64,000 nt of DNA, taken from Diadema setosum. Taxonomy: Eukaryota > Echinodermata > Echinoidea > Diadematoida > Diadematidae. Positions 12,668 through 24,367 of the stretch are shown here, in pieces (position 1 is the first letter of the stretch; each line of letters opens with the position of its first letter). The notes below the pieces were generated by a model. It was given only the letters and a program-made list of their open reading frames with translations. It was not told the DNA's origin and ran no database searches. The translations under genes and the position numbers were made by a program. The stretch spans positions 17,611,047 to 17,675,046 of the forward strand of contig CM067072.1 in the NCBI GenBank assembly GCA_033980235.1, written 5' to 3'.

Positions 12668-13168
12668 AAACAAATAATTTATATGATTAATGTTGGTCTC
12701 CCAAATAGCAACATCGCATACCGTTCCCTTTTTCAGCAAACCAATTCGATTATTCTACATTCCAGCATATCTGCCCTTCTGCACTTTCTAGCACTTGCAC
12801 GCACATCCACCACCATCACGTTTTTCCCCTGCTATCTTCGCAGCAGAATCTGTATTGTATTGTAGTATTACCAGTACACTCCCCTACCTTTTCCTCTGGC
12901 CGGCCATCTTTTCAAGCTATGCTTACAATGGCGGCCCTCTGCATTATCGCTCCATAATTATAATTGTTGTAATCCCCGCTGCATAGACATGCATACTGTA
13001 TTATTGTATCATTAATTACCTGTTATATCTTTGTTAACGCAAGTCAAACGACTCTGTTTTGAATCTATTTTGTATATTTTCCACATATTCATGATCATGT
13101 GCCTTATGTATATTGATTTGCTGATTGATCTGTTGATTTGCAGAAAATTATTAAACAAACAAAACGTA
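12668..13168 (+). other. 3' UTR of the non-LTR retrotransposon
   Basis: There is no coding potential beyond the RT stop. The middle is C-rich (CCACCACCATCACG, CCCCTACC) and the end is AT-rich, finishing with an AAACAAACAAAA tail before the TA-rich repeat. The boundary is inferred from the tail-like sequence. Confidence 0.55.
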
Positions 13169-13236
13169 TGTATGTATATATATACATATAATATATATAT
13201 ATATATACATATAATATATATATATATATACATATA

Positions 13237-13277
<41 letters not shown>

Positions 13278-13295
13278 TGTATATATATATATAAT
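13169..13295. repeat. (TA)n with CATATAA interruptions
   Basis: TA dinucleotides arranged in three near-identical blocks of about 28 bp (ATATATACATATAATATA type), directly after the retrotransposon tail. Confidence 0.9.
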
Positions 13296-13330
13296 AAACA
13301 TTGTATTTGCTCGCGTATTGGCAGTACTAG

Positions 13331-13451
13331 AAATAGTGATAATGATGCCACAATAGAGGAATGCATTAAATGCCAATTGCCTTGATTTTGAATTAAAATA
13401 AAGGCAATTGGCATACTGCATTCCTCTATATTGTGACATTATTATTACTAT
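13331..13451. repeat. Imperfect hairpin, fold-back element candidate
   Basis: The left arm 13333-13383 and right arm 13401-13451 are about 85-90% complementary (shared cores AGAGGAATGCA and TGCCAATTGCCTT), around an AT-rich loop. There is no clear target duplication. It probably represents a small MITE or an inverted duplication. Confidence 0.75.
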
Positions 13452-15040
13452 ATTATATTATATGTATATGATAGGCCTATATATGAGTGTGCGTGTGTGT
13501 ATGTGTTTGCGTGTGTGTTTATTTGTGTGTGTGCGTGGAGAGAGCGAGAGAGACAGAGAAGAGGGGAGAGAGAAAACAAGAGTAAGAACCAAAAGAAGCA
13601 GAACAGTCTGAACAAAGTATGCAGAAATGGTCCATGTGTGTATGAGTAAACTGTGACCACGTTGACAAACTGTCAATTCATTGATTCAGTGTGCGGAACA
13701 ATTGACAATATGCCTGACATCATCTCATTGAAACATCGCCTCAATTTGCCATTGATATTCGCAGTGCTCAACGGCACATTTTATTTTCAATGATACAACC
13801 CTGTTTTAGTTGAAAAAAAAAAAGTTGTTAGATGTCCTTGATAATGACTGATTGATATGACAAGACGATTGCGTTTTTTTTTTTTCTGGCAATGTGAAGT
13901 GGCCTAAAAAAAAGAAAAAGATACGTTGGTAGAAAATGTTCAAGTTGCGATGTTTATTATGGTGCAATAAAAAAAAAAGAATATTTACGCCTTTTAAAAA
14001 CTCAGAAATATATGATTTGGCCAAAGCTAAATCTGCTTTTCTAACATTCCCTATGACCAAACTTCAGAAGAACATATTGAACAATCCATCTTCATGAACT
14101 CGGAGCAAACCATTTTCAAAACCATTTACCGTTTAACCCACAACACATCAAGGGTCATTAAGTTACTTAAAACGAATGCAGACAGAAGCATACTAAGTAA
14201 TGCCTGATGCTAGGCCTCGTGAGCTATTTATTATATAAACTTATTACTGCAATAACAATCACAACTACAATAGCAAGGGATGGATAGAATTGAGACGGGT
14301 AACACAGTAACCATGGTAACCCGAATCTTCTCAGGTCGAACGACCTCTTCATCAACATCTATGCATTCATCTTGCTCTCTCTTTTTTTTTTTCACAAGCT
14401 CTTTGTTATAATAATGCATATTTGTTTCATAAATATTGCTCACTTTGGATGTATATTCCCCTCTCTGTTAGATCCAATACATGATGAAGTGGCAGTCACC
14501 GATCGCTTGAAATTTATTTGAAAGTATTTCGTCCCCGCCATGATTACTGTGTCGAAAATTTTCCTTGAATATGGTGACAGCACACAGTTTTGCTACATTT
14601 ATCGTAGAGAGGTGATTTTCTACTCTTTTTGTTTCGGCGCGAGTTAACTGCTGTCAACCACTATAGGTGTGTGTTTGACATGCGCATCAATTATGCGACA
14701 AGTGTCAGGCGACATCGTTTCTTTGCGTTTCTTTTTTATTTCCAGGAACCCTCGGTGCAGAAAGTGATTATACCGCATTTTGTTATTTCATCCCAGGCAA
14801 CCGCCATTGTCACATGCATATTAGATCTTTTACTTGTGCGTCAATTCTTTATTAGATTTGTCTCGTTTTTCTCTCCCCCCCCCCCCCCCCCATTTCTCGT
14901 TTGTCAGTGACAGCAGGAAACAAAGAGAAGGTGTCACTGTTTAACACATAAGTGGAAACTGCCAGAGTATTTAACACATAGAATTCATAAAAGGAACATT
15001 TCAAGATTTGCGATATATCTCTCTGATCACATATCGCAGT
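13452..15040. other. No gene seen
   Basis: Contains a GT/GAGA-rich patch (13485-13580), a C17 run (14875-14891), and otherwise AT-rich unique-looking DNA. No coding exon was recognised. Confidence 0.5.
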
Positions 15041-15345
15041 AGCCCACTTCTCTGCCTATCTCTCGCTCTGTCTATCTCTCTCTCATTCTCCAAATCTCTG
15101 TCTACCAATGTATGTCAGAGTGATGCGCCTTGGTTTTTTTTCCTCGTTAAATGATTCTCATCAAAGCACCGTCGGGCATTGACAAACTTAAAGTTTGCCG
15201 CTGATGCTGTTAGTGTTTCTCAACCATTAATAATAAATGTAATTTTGTTTCTCACCTTCCTCTCTCCCCTTCTCTCCACATCTTCTACTCGAGTTTTTTT
15301 TTTTCTCTCTTTCTCTCTTTCTCTCTATCTCTTCTGGACTGTTTA
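15041..15345. other. Pyrimidine-rich stretch, no gene seen
   Basis: CT-rich patches at 15055-15095 and 15255-15335. No coding sequence. Confidence 0.5.
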
Positions 15346-15399
15346 CCCACTTCATTTTCCGGACCCATTTAACCTAAATTTCCTTCAAGCTTACACGTA

Positions 15400-15900
15400 G
15401 CTCCAGCGTTCTCTCGGCATGCCGCCCGAGAGCTCTCCCCTTTCCACGGGCAACATCCCCCCGCCTCAACGAGTGCGAGATATGATGAAGAAGTCAGTGT
15501 GGCTTGATGGAGGAGGCGGCGGGTTGCGTCAAACGGACGGGGCCCGCCTCCGACGCCTATACTCCTTCGCAACGATGGCGAGAGAAAAATCAAAGTCCCC
15601 GCCGTAACTGCCTCATTCGCGCCCGTACGATTAAGTACGGCGAACACACAAATTTGATTTCATGCATCCCCTCCTATTAATTCGCCTCGCCTCACCTGGA
15701 GCTAGAAAGCATCTAAGGATCGTGGAACCCACGGAAGATAAAGAAAGAGGCGGCCAGAAGGCGGGAATATTTTACGGCCTGCGCAACAGATCATTGCTAA
15801 CAGCCACAGCTCGAACAAGGCATTCAGTTTCTCCGAGAATCGCCCTGGAGACGAATAATTACATTGATATTTTGATCTGACTTGTCTCTATGACAAGTAA
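15400..15900. other. GC-richer, repeat-free island
   Basis: This block stands out from its AT-rich surroundings (GGAGGAGGCGGCGGG, CGGGGCCCGCCTCCGACG). Open frames exist on both strands, as expected from high GC, but no domain is recognisable. Candidate regulatory DNA, not a supported gene. Confidence 0.35.
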
Positions 15901-17310
15901 TATTTCCCCCCTTTTTTTTGAACAATTTTCGTCCTCTATCGCCCGAAGTCGGTGAAAACGCGAACTGCTGTGTTGGAGCACAAGCGCGCAACATGTCGGC
16001 GAGGTTTTAAGGCACGAGTGAGTGGCTCGGAGACCGCAACTAGCGGTGCGGAAAATGAGCTCATCGCGCAGAAAGTCAACCCATGGCGGCAACCTCACAT
16101 GTCTCAACATCAACTCTTAGCAAAATGCTGTCGGCAGTATTCATTTTTTTTTTATGGTCAACACCGCTTTCCCCTCTCTCTTCTATCCCCCACACCATGT
16201 TCTTCTGGAGAATTCATACCTTACAATTTCCCTTGTTCTTTAGTCTCATGAATTCCTGAATCAATGTTTTGCCCTTAGCACGCCTAGGGTTATAAGAGGC
16301 TAGAAAAGTACATGCCAGCTTAAAGCTATGTGTGTATGATGTTGCAGGAAGTGTTGGAGTTTTGGCAGGTACATTTTTTACTCTCTAATTACTTGTCAAC
16401 ATTAAATTATGGATTTTGATTGAATTTTGACTGGTTAGTGAATGCCACCGACGAGCAAACAACATTATAGACTCCCAACATCACTTTCTCTTACAAAGCG
16501 CTTCTATTTTATAGACTCGTTAGAATTCACTTTTATTCTCCTCCGCAGGTGCCACTGGAATGCCTTCTTTGTCTTCTTCCTGATGACAAAAAAGAAAGAA
16601 AGAAGGAGACAGCGAAAATCCCTGAGTGCGTCAGCAAAAGAGGAAAAGAATACGGAGTTAAAAAAATCGGAGCCATGCTTATCATTTTAAATCACATTCT
16701 AGTTTATATCCAAGAAAACATCGGTTATCTAAGAAAAAAATCGCCAATCTACTCAAGTTAAATGTAGATATCATACACAAAACTTGAGATGAATTTAGCA
16801 AACGCTTGAGTCCAAAGGACAGCACGAAGTATTACTACCAAGATGAGCCTATAAATTTTGTCATTGATCATCAGCTCTATACGCAACAAACCATAAACAT
16901 TCCAGTGTCTCATAGTTGGAACATTACATTTTGACCGATTGTATGAAAAGACTGCTATTACATTGTCAAAGGACATTTCTTGTATGTACACAAGTTTTGA
17001 AAGGCCACAGGCGGTCAAACTAATAGAAGATGAGACAAAGAGCCCTCTCCATCATATACATCTCTCCACCAATGTCCCTCAGCGTGTATTGTTGTATGCC
17101 AAGAGTTTGTATGCAAAAACAGGTAAACGCTATTTTCATTTTTAAGTATGATGGTCATCATTAAATACAAACAAAGAAATGTTTGCAATGATACTTCACC
17201 CGTTACATAAGAAGAGATCTTTTGTAAGATATTTTTAACATTATCACACATATTGTAATCATTTTCTTAGTTTTCAGCAGCTTTAAATTAAAAGATATAA
17301 CAGATTGATA
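15901..17310. other. No gene seen
   Basis: Mostly AT-rich. The overlapping small open frames at 15859-16251 and 16442-16761 carry no recognisable protein features. Confidence 0.5.
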
Positions 17311-17315
17311 GAAAT

Positions 17316-17318
<3 letters not shown>

Positions 17319-17366
<48 letters not shown>
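17319..17366. repeat. (TA)n microsatellite, left of hairpin
   Basis: Twenty-four TA units, preceded by GAAATG, which is repeated in inverted orientation (CATTTC) after the right-hand array. Confidence 0.95.
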
Positions 17367-17367
<1 letters not shown>

Positions 17368-17422
17368 TTGGTGATTCTATCCTTCTATGAAGAGTGCTCG
17401 ATATCCACAAAGGAAGAGCTTT

Positions 17423-17515
17423 AGACAGAAGTATTGGAACAAGTTCACTCGGTTGACAGCAGGTTGAAATACGGATGAACCTGCTGTCAACCGAGTGAAC
17501 TTGTTCCAATACTTC

Positions 17516-17520
<5 letters not shown>
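17423..17520. repeat. Perfect 43-bp inverted repeat with 12-nt loop
   Basis: The left arm 17423-17465 and right arm 17478-17520 are exact reverse complements around the loop GAAATACGGATG. The arm begins AGACAGAAGTATTGGAACAA. The right arm passes directly into (AT)n. It may be a palindromic transposon or an inverted duplication formed by template switching next to the TA arrays. Confidence 0.95.

Positions 17521-17565
<45 letters not shown>
17521..17565. repeat. (AT)n microsatellite, right of hairpin
   Basis: About 22 AT units directly abutting the hairpin arm at 17520. Confidence 0.95.
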
Positions 17566-17568
<3 letters not shown>

Positions 17569-17747
17569 TTCATCTCTTCATGCACAGAAGACTGGAATAA
17601 TTAGGGTTGAGCAGCTATCATAGTGATCAGAAAAGTATGCTTGTCTTGTGTATACTACCCCCTTGAAACTTGATACAACTTTTAGTAATCACAGATACTG
17701 CAACCACTAGTAAAAGATCATAAGTCTTATTTCGTAGATGTCATTTA

Positions 17748-17798
17748 TGTTTGTTTGTTTGTTTGTTTGTTTGTTTGTTTGTTTGTTTGTTTGTTTTT
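17748..17798. repeat. (GTTT)n tetranucleotide repeat
   Basis: About twelve GTTT units. Confidence 0.95.
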
Positions 17799-19129
17799 GC
17801 TCATTTTCTGAACTCGTCCAAGCTTATCGCGATTGCTGTCTGGCCCATTCCACATAAATCTTTTACCCTCTATATAATGTATATACTGTAAACCAATATA
17901 TAAACCATAGGCTATAGAGAATCTCCATCAGAATCTTTTTCTTCTTCTACACTGGGGATGCAGCAAAAGTCTGTCATTAGCCGATTGCTTACACGAGGTT
18001 TAAATCTACCGTAGATAGTCAAAATCATAATCGTTTTTTTTAAACCAGAGTAAGTCACCTAAATTTGTTCATAAAAATTGACTTTCTCCATTTAAATTTA
18101 TAGCAATTTACTATATCTCAATTCTAACTTAAAGCTCACTGTGTGAATTGGTTTTGTGCCGTGTGCTGCAAAATGAATGGGGAGCAACCTTACAGATCCA
18201 CTAACGCGATTAGTGTTATCATTATCACGACGTGTTTTTCTTCGACTGCGCGACGTCGAAAGAAAATTAAGTCTATTCCAACTGTCATATATGCATGGAA
18301 CCCTTTTTATCTATCCAATTCTCTTATTGCATGAAGCTAAGTCAATCTACTTACGACTCATGAATCCTCCCTAACTGTTTACAGCGTTAATTATCAAGCA
18401 AGCTTCAGCGCCTATCCCTGCAATCTTCTCTTGTCGAAATTATTGTTTGTCGCAAAAGTATCCAGCTAAGATCGCTTGACTTTCTCACTCGGCACGGAGT
18501 GTGCACACTTGTGGGCCCTTACATCTGTCCATGTATACCAAGTTATTGTCCTATTGCCGAGTGCGAGTGCAAGGGAGAACCGCCGCCGGGGTCTCGGCTA
18601 TGCGATCCACCAAAGCACCGTGCGTATGGCTGATGAATTACGACTCGTCTCTTTTCGGCCAAAAAGTACAGCGAACTAGGAGGGATGGGGGATAAATAAT
18701 GCGGTAAGGAAAACTTGTTTTTTCATGCTTGATACCAAATGCAACAGTGTGAATTTAAGTCAAACTGAATTAGTTTGTCAGCTGAGAGGGAAAGAAAGGG
18801 TGAAGTGAATTATGAAAAATATGGAGTATTAAAAAAGGAAAATAAACTTCTGGTCCAATACACGCGAACTAGAATTAGGTAGATTTTTTTTCTCTAGCAG
18901 CGATTCCTTTGAGCTGTGTTTTGAGATAAGATTATAATCTTGTGAATTAGGAAAAAAATAACGAAAAACACGACAGAAGTAACGCTAGCGGTCACATTAG
19001 TAGATCTCATTTGCATCTTTTATCGTTTTTCATTTGGCGTGAAATTACCCCCTACAGTTTGTTAAGTATAACACTTTTTGAAAACTTTTTTTTCCTTTTG
19101 CGCCCTTTCTTTCTTTCCTCTTTGTATCT
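17799..19129. other. No gene seen
   Basis: Mostly AT-rich. A GC-richer patch at 18480-18690 (CACGGAGTGTGCACAC, CCGCCGGGGTCTCGG) has frames in two phases but no recognisable domain. Confidence 0.5.
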
Positions 19130-20000
19130 TTGACAAAGCTTCATCCTCCGCACCGTTGTCTAAGCTCAATTATTCCCTCACAAAACTTCGAGAAGTGTTG
19201 GGACGAAATATGCTCACCTGATGTTGAGCTTGGCTCGATGATAAAGGACATTTTAAGGCAAGTTATTCATTATTTGGCTCCCTTTTCAGTGGATGTGGAT
19301 GCCATAAATAAAAGAGCATTTGTCCCTTTTTCTTCTGGCTTGGAAGCCCGATTTAAAACGATAGAAGAGGTGAGGGCGGTTCTTTTATGGCGTGAACAAG
19401 CGTGATAATGAAGCACACTCAATAGCCGTGCTCCGTGATCCGTGCGCCTGAGTGATAAGCGGGCGGACTGAGAAAGGTTCTGGTGGCGACAGCGATCTTC
19501 TAATGCAGGTGTTTCGGCTTGAATAGGGAGGGGCGAAAAAGAGAGCGAATTAAGAATGAACAGAGAGAAAAGGAACGGGAAAAAAGTCCAGACACAAGTC
19601 AAAACACCGGCTGTCATGTTAGCAACCCCTCAATAACAGAATCTCGAACTTCTGCTACAAGAAATGCATGAAATATAAGGGTTAGCCGGGGAATGAATGA
19701 AGAAAAAGTAGGTTGTGAAAGGTGGTGAAAAGGGGCTGAATACGTTCCACTCACGTGACCCTTTTGTTTGTGAGAAGGTTTGTGTCACGTGACACGATGT
19801 GACGCAACTGGAGTCATTGAACCTGCGATGGAATGCTAGATGGGGTCATTAGGAGCAAGAAAAGTACAGCCAGAGGTTCGGTAGAACCAGAGAGGCTGAC
19901 TTGGCTCATGGTACGTGCCATAATCACATGACATTGATAGCTAACATGGAGCTTTGTGCAGCTTGTAGCTCACCAGCTCATCAAGCTGATTAACCTCACG
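19130..20000. other. Repeat-poor block with paired E-boxes, candidate regulatory DNA
   Basis: An open frame of 91 codons (19130-19405) has no recognisable domain. Downstream are two TCACGTGA octamers, at 19751-19758 and 19785-19792. Confidence 0.35.
19751..19795. promoter_or_regulatory. Paired TCACGTGA E-boxes (bHLH-ZIP type)
   Basis: TCACGTGA occurs at 19751-19758 and again inside the 14-bp perfect palindrome GTGTCACGTGACAC (19782-19795), 34 bp centre to centre. This octamer is the known core site of MITF/TFE/USF-class factors. Function here is inferred only. Confidence 0.4.
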
Positions 20001-21120
20001 TATGAATGCCACTCCTCCACTGTTTGTTTCCCTTGGGATTACGAAAACAAAACAAAACAAAATAGCAAGACCGTTCATTGACTAACTTCTTTTTTGATAT
20101 GCTCAGATATAGAGTTTTGTTCTACATATTGTTCCTACTTATACGTTTCCATAAAACCAAATATCAGGAAACGAAGACGAATCTGTATAACATGCATGAT
20201 AACGTTTTGTTTCTAATGGTTAGGAGATGAAATAATTATTCTGGTATACTTGATGAGAAAGCTTCGTTGTTAGTTGTGTTGTTTTTTTTTTATTCTATTG
20301 CAATCAACGAAATAATTTTGATCAACATGCCCTGATACAATTGTACTTCCCCCTATTCATACCGTAGAATCTATTCGTATTAACTAGTGGGGGAAAAGTT
20401 TTTGTTCTTGTCCGAACTCATATTTTCTGTCTGTCTGAGTAGCAGTGCTTCCTGGCCTGATCTGTCAATCATTATTAGTAGCGCCCTCTTTCCATTTGAA
20501 CATAATATTGTGTTCACGCTCAAAGGCTCATGGATGTTATATTGCCTCTATCATTGATCATCGTGATGGAATTATCCCCGCTGTACCTTCTTACCTTGTC
20601 ACAGTGAAATCAGAAAATGATACCATCTACTCCAGCAACAATAAGTAGGATTTAAGTTATATTTAAGGATTTAGATTTCCTGTATCAATATAGGCTAACA
20701 GCAGACCAGGTAAGAATTTACAGAAAGTTCCCTAGAATTAAGTATCTAACATTCATTCTCAGCCTGAACTAATCCATTTTCCCAGTCCTATTCTATATAT
20801 ATTGAGTCTTCATTTTCGTTCTTCTTTTCTGGTCACTTTCTTTTATCTCTTTACAATATGAACAATTACAATCATTATAACATCATAATATGTCATAATT
20901 ATGTCCTTATGAGTTTTCAGTTTACGAGTAATGCTTTGATCACAAACCTTGGCTAAAAAAATAACAGCAACATAGAGTACTATGTGGGACCATACAGTTT
21001 ATTCATGTTTATTCAATATCATTCTGCCTAGTTTTGCTGTCATACTTTACTGAAAATATAATGAAAACTTTTCGAAAGTTGATCGTTTAAAAGCCATTAA
21101 ATGTACTTTCTATGAATACA
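20001..21120. other. No gene seen
   Basis: AT-rich, with a short (AAAAC)n patch at 20044-20062. No exon or element ends. Confidence 0.5.
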
Positions 21121-21124
21121 TGCC

Positions 21125-22520
21125 ATGTTGTACTCTCCTTCGTCATCTTGTACTTCCCGTTGTCATCTTGAGTCCGCTATGACCTATAGTATAGTCTCCA
21201 GTCTCATCTTGTAGTCTTCCGTGTCATCGTGTAGTCCCCAGTGTCATCTTGTAGTCTCCCCGGTGTCATCTTATAGTCTCCAGTGTCGTCTTCTAGTCTC
21301 CAGTGTCATCTTGGAGTCCCCTGTGACATATAGTAGCCCTCGGTGTCATCTTGTAGTCTCAAGTGTGATCTTGTAGTATCCAGTGTCTTCTTGTTAGTCC
21401 CCAGTGTCATCTTGTCCTCAATGTCATCTTGTATTCCCCAGTGTCATCTTGTAATCCTCAGTGTCATCTCGTAGTCCCCAGTGTCATCTTGTAATCCTCG
21501 GTGTCATCTTGTAGTCCCCAGTGTCATTATATAGTGTCCAGTGTCGTCTTGTAGTCCCCAGTGTCATCTTGTAGTCTCCGTTGTCATCTTATAGTGTCCA
21601 GTGTTGTGTTTTAGTCTCCAGTGTCATCTTGTCCTCAGGGTCATCTTGTCCCCAGAGTCATCTTGTAATCCCCAGGGTCATCTTGTATTCCTCAATGTCA
21701 TCTTGTAGTCTCCAGTGTCATCTTGTCCCCAGAGTCATAGTGTAATCCCCAGTGTCATCTTGTAGTTTCCGGTGTCATCTTATAGTCGCCAGTGTCGTCT
21801 TGTAGTCTCCAGTGACATCTTGTAGTCCCCCGTGACATATAGTAGTCCTCAGTGACATATTGTAGTCTCAAGTGTCATCTTCTAGTCTTCAGTGTCATCA
21901 TGTAGTTTCCAGTGTCATTTTTAAGTCTCCAGTGTCATCTTGTAGTCCCCAGTGTCATCTTGTGCCAGGGTCATTTTGTATTCTCCAGTGTCACTTTGTA
22001 TAGCCCCCGGTGTCATCTTGTAGTCTCAAGTGTCATCTTGTAGTCCCCAGTGTCATCTTTTAGTCTCCAGTGTCCTCTTGTAGTCCCCTGTGACATATAG
22101 TAGCCTCCAGTCTCATCTTGTAGTCTCCAGTGTCATCTTGTAGTCCCCAGTGTCATCGTGTAGTCTCCAGTGTCATCTTGAAGTGTCCAGTGTCATCTTG
22201 TAGTCCCTAGTGTCATCTTGTCCCCAGGGTCATCTTGTATTCCCCAGTGTCACCTTGTAGTCCTCAGTGTCATCTTGGAGTCCCCAGTGTCATCCTGTAG
22301 TCCCCAGTGTCTTATTGTAGGCTCCAGGGTCATCTTGTAGTCCCCAGTGTCATCTTGTAATCACAAGAAAGTATCATCTTGTAACCCCAGTGTCATCTTG
22401 TAGTCCCTTGTGTCATCTTGCAATCCCCAGTGTCAACGCGTTCTTCCCAGGGTCATTTTATAGTCCCCAGTATCATCTTGTACTCTCCTGTGTCATCAGG
22501 TTAAATTTCCTGAGTCATCA
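21125..22520. repeat. 20-bp minisatellite array, about 1.4 kb
   Basis: About 65-70 degenerate copies of GTGTCATCTTGTAGTCCCCA. Common variants are TCTCCA for CCCCA, CGTC for CATC, and GTGACATATAGTAG, the last seen at 21323, 21832 and 22090, which suggests larger-scale duplication within the array. The copies decay gradually toward 22700. There are no conserved spacers. Confidence 0.95.
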
Positions 22521-23450
22521 AAGTCAGCTTGTTGTGTTTTGTCGGAGTTTGTAGGTGTATTTTGCACTACGGTATATGTCATCATGGAGTCCCTAATTTT
22601 GTCATGGTGTAGTTTTCTTGTGCCAGAGAGTCTCATTATTTTGATATCCCCAAATATTATGTTGCGCTGAACTGTATCATGTTGTACTGCCTTGTGTCAT
22701 CTTCGCCATTCTTTCTGAAGCCGTATGTCACAAGTCTAGTCCTTTACTCGGATCCTAGCTTTGCACTTTCTGACTACCAGGGTCCTCTTATTGTGTCTCG
22801 TCCATACAATAGTAGTACTCGATTTAATTTTCCGCACAGTGAATTCCTTCAAATTCGGTTACACTGATGAATTGAGATACAGTGGCGTCTTCCGCCTGGC
22901 TGGGTAGCTCATCTTTTCTGCAAACCATTAATAATAAATGTGTCCATCAAATTCGGGAAGCCTCAGAGAGATGTCGGTACACGAAAGATGTCATTGTCCT
23001 CACGAATCGCCGACATATTTGTGTATTCATACACCGATACCAGCCAATTTGAAAGCCTGAGCGCCTTTACGCTACACAGCACGATGAGGTGAATGGAAAC
23101 ACCGTGTTCTCTCAGCCTTGGTAGATAATATTTCGTAAAAAGACAAACAACCTTGAACATTTCGTATGAAGTCTGGCATTTCTATTATTGTTACGTCCTG
23201 TCAGTTAAAGGTAAGCGCAGTCCTGCTCAAGTCTGTACTTCATCATCACATATTATGAAGAAAGACACCGAATTAATTTCAGAGTAACAGGGAAAGTTTT
23301 GCCAAATCCAGAACAACTGGTGCCTGTTTGTATATTTTAATGTACAATACTAACGCGCAACAAAACCACGAAAGGTCACCCATGAAAAACGCTGGTCATT
23401 TCTTTTATTTCATCTCATTTATTATCTGTAAAAAAAAGGAAAAAGAAACA
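22521..23450. other. Decayed minisatellite edge, then no gene
   Basis: Isolated TGTCATC-type remnants persist to about 22700. Beyond that, no exon or repeat was recognised. Confidence 0.45.
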
Positions 23451-23458
23451 TGTATGCA

Positions 23459-23596
23459 CAAGGCTTGACCTTAACTTTTTCTTTTGGTGGCCTGACCTTG
23501 AAATTGGTGGCCCGAGCACCAACAAATATCTTTTCTTTAAAAGTGGTGGCCCGGCAACTATTTTCGCCACTGGCCCACCGCCAATGTCGAGCTCTG
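23459..23596. mobile_element. Short non-autonomous DNA transposon remnant, CAGGGCTCGAC-end family
   Basis: The left end CAAGGCTTGACC and right end GTCGAGCTCTG are imperfect inverted copies of a CAGGGCTCGACAT-type terminus. The interior has GGTGGCCCG motifs. The same termini and GGCCCG-rich interior occur at 51173-51458 and 53311-53597. A CAG start suggests hAT, but I see no convincing 8-bp target duplication. Confidence 0.5.
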
Positions 23597-23599
23597 TAT

Positions 23600-24145
23600 T
23601 CATAGATGCATGCGTATTACATGCATCTATGTGTGTGTATACACGCACACACACTTACACGTGCAAATATTTTGATATTCACGAAATAAAGGCAAAAAGC
23701 ACCGAATTAAGTTACATAATTTAGATATTAGACAAGGAATACGTGACTTGTACAAATCACTTGAATACTGTGATTCTTATTGTTCCTATTTTTAAACTTG
23801 AAACTGTCAAATAGTGGGTAAACAGGATAAGGGCCAATTCCATTTCGAAATTTACTCTGTGAAAACGGGGAATTTATTTTCTCTTGATCATGGAACAGTC
23901 CTTCAACACCTGAAAACAAATTTAAAGAGAAAATTCACCATTTTATCATATGATTATAATGAACATATGCTCCGACATGTGGATGTTTAAAACAATTTAA
24001 TTTATAGAAAATTTATATTCAAGCATATCTGAGAAGAGTGAAGCACAATTTTCCTAGACCCCGCGTGGAGTAAGGAGAACAAACATTCGTTGAAGCAAAC
24101 ATGGTTTATCTTCTAGCATAATTGACATGTTGAAAAGCTCTTTCA
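23600..24145. other. No gene seen
   Basis: AT-rich, with a short GTGTGTATACACGCACACACAC palindromic CA/TG patch near 23630. Nothing else was recognised. Confidence 0.5.
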
Positions 24146-24367
24146 AGGACAAGGTCAGGAACATGGAAAAGGACAAGAACAAGGGCACGAAACATGCATA
24201 AAGACAAAGACAATGGACAAGAATAAGGACAAAGACAATAAACAAGGACAAGCACAAGATAAAGAACAAAGAATGGAACAAGGACGTCAACAAGGGCAGG
24301 AATAAGAACAAGAGAGAAGACAAGAACAAAGGACAAGAACAAGAAAAGGGACAAAACCAAGGACTAG
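24146..24367. repeat. Degenerate (GGACAA)/(GAACAA) hexamer array
   Basis: About 220 bp of A/G-rich hexamer variants (GGACAA, GAACAA, AGACAA). The Leu/Phe-rich frames on the - strand are repeat artefacts. Confidence 0.85.

Larger units (their letters stand above)
9600..13168 (+). mobile_element. CR1/Jockey-type non-LTR retrotransposon, nearly full length, one frameshift
   Basis: The element carries an apurinic-type endonuclease followed by a reverse transcriptase, the order typical of CR1, L2, Jockey and related LINE clades. No gag-like ORF1 is recognisable upstream, so the element is either 5' truncated or its ORF1 is absent. The coding part is disrupted only by a one-base frame change at the A7 run 11067-11073, so the insertion is probably young. 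The 3' UTR (12668 to about 13160) ends near AAATTATTAAACAAACAAAA and runs into (TATG)/(TA) repeats; CR1-like elements often end in short tandem repeats. The 5' limit is a guess from a hairpin at 9603-9640. No target-site duplication was identified. Confidence 0.85.

Noticed and set aside
21125..22520. CRISPR-like repeat array
   Set aside because: The units are contiguous and degenerate with no unique spacers, and the window is eukaryotic.
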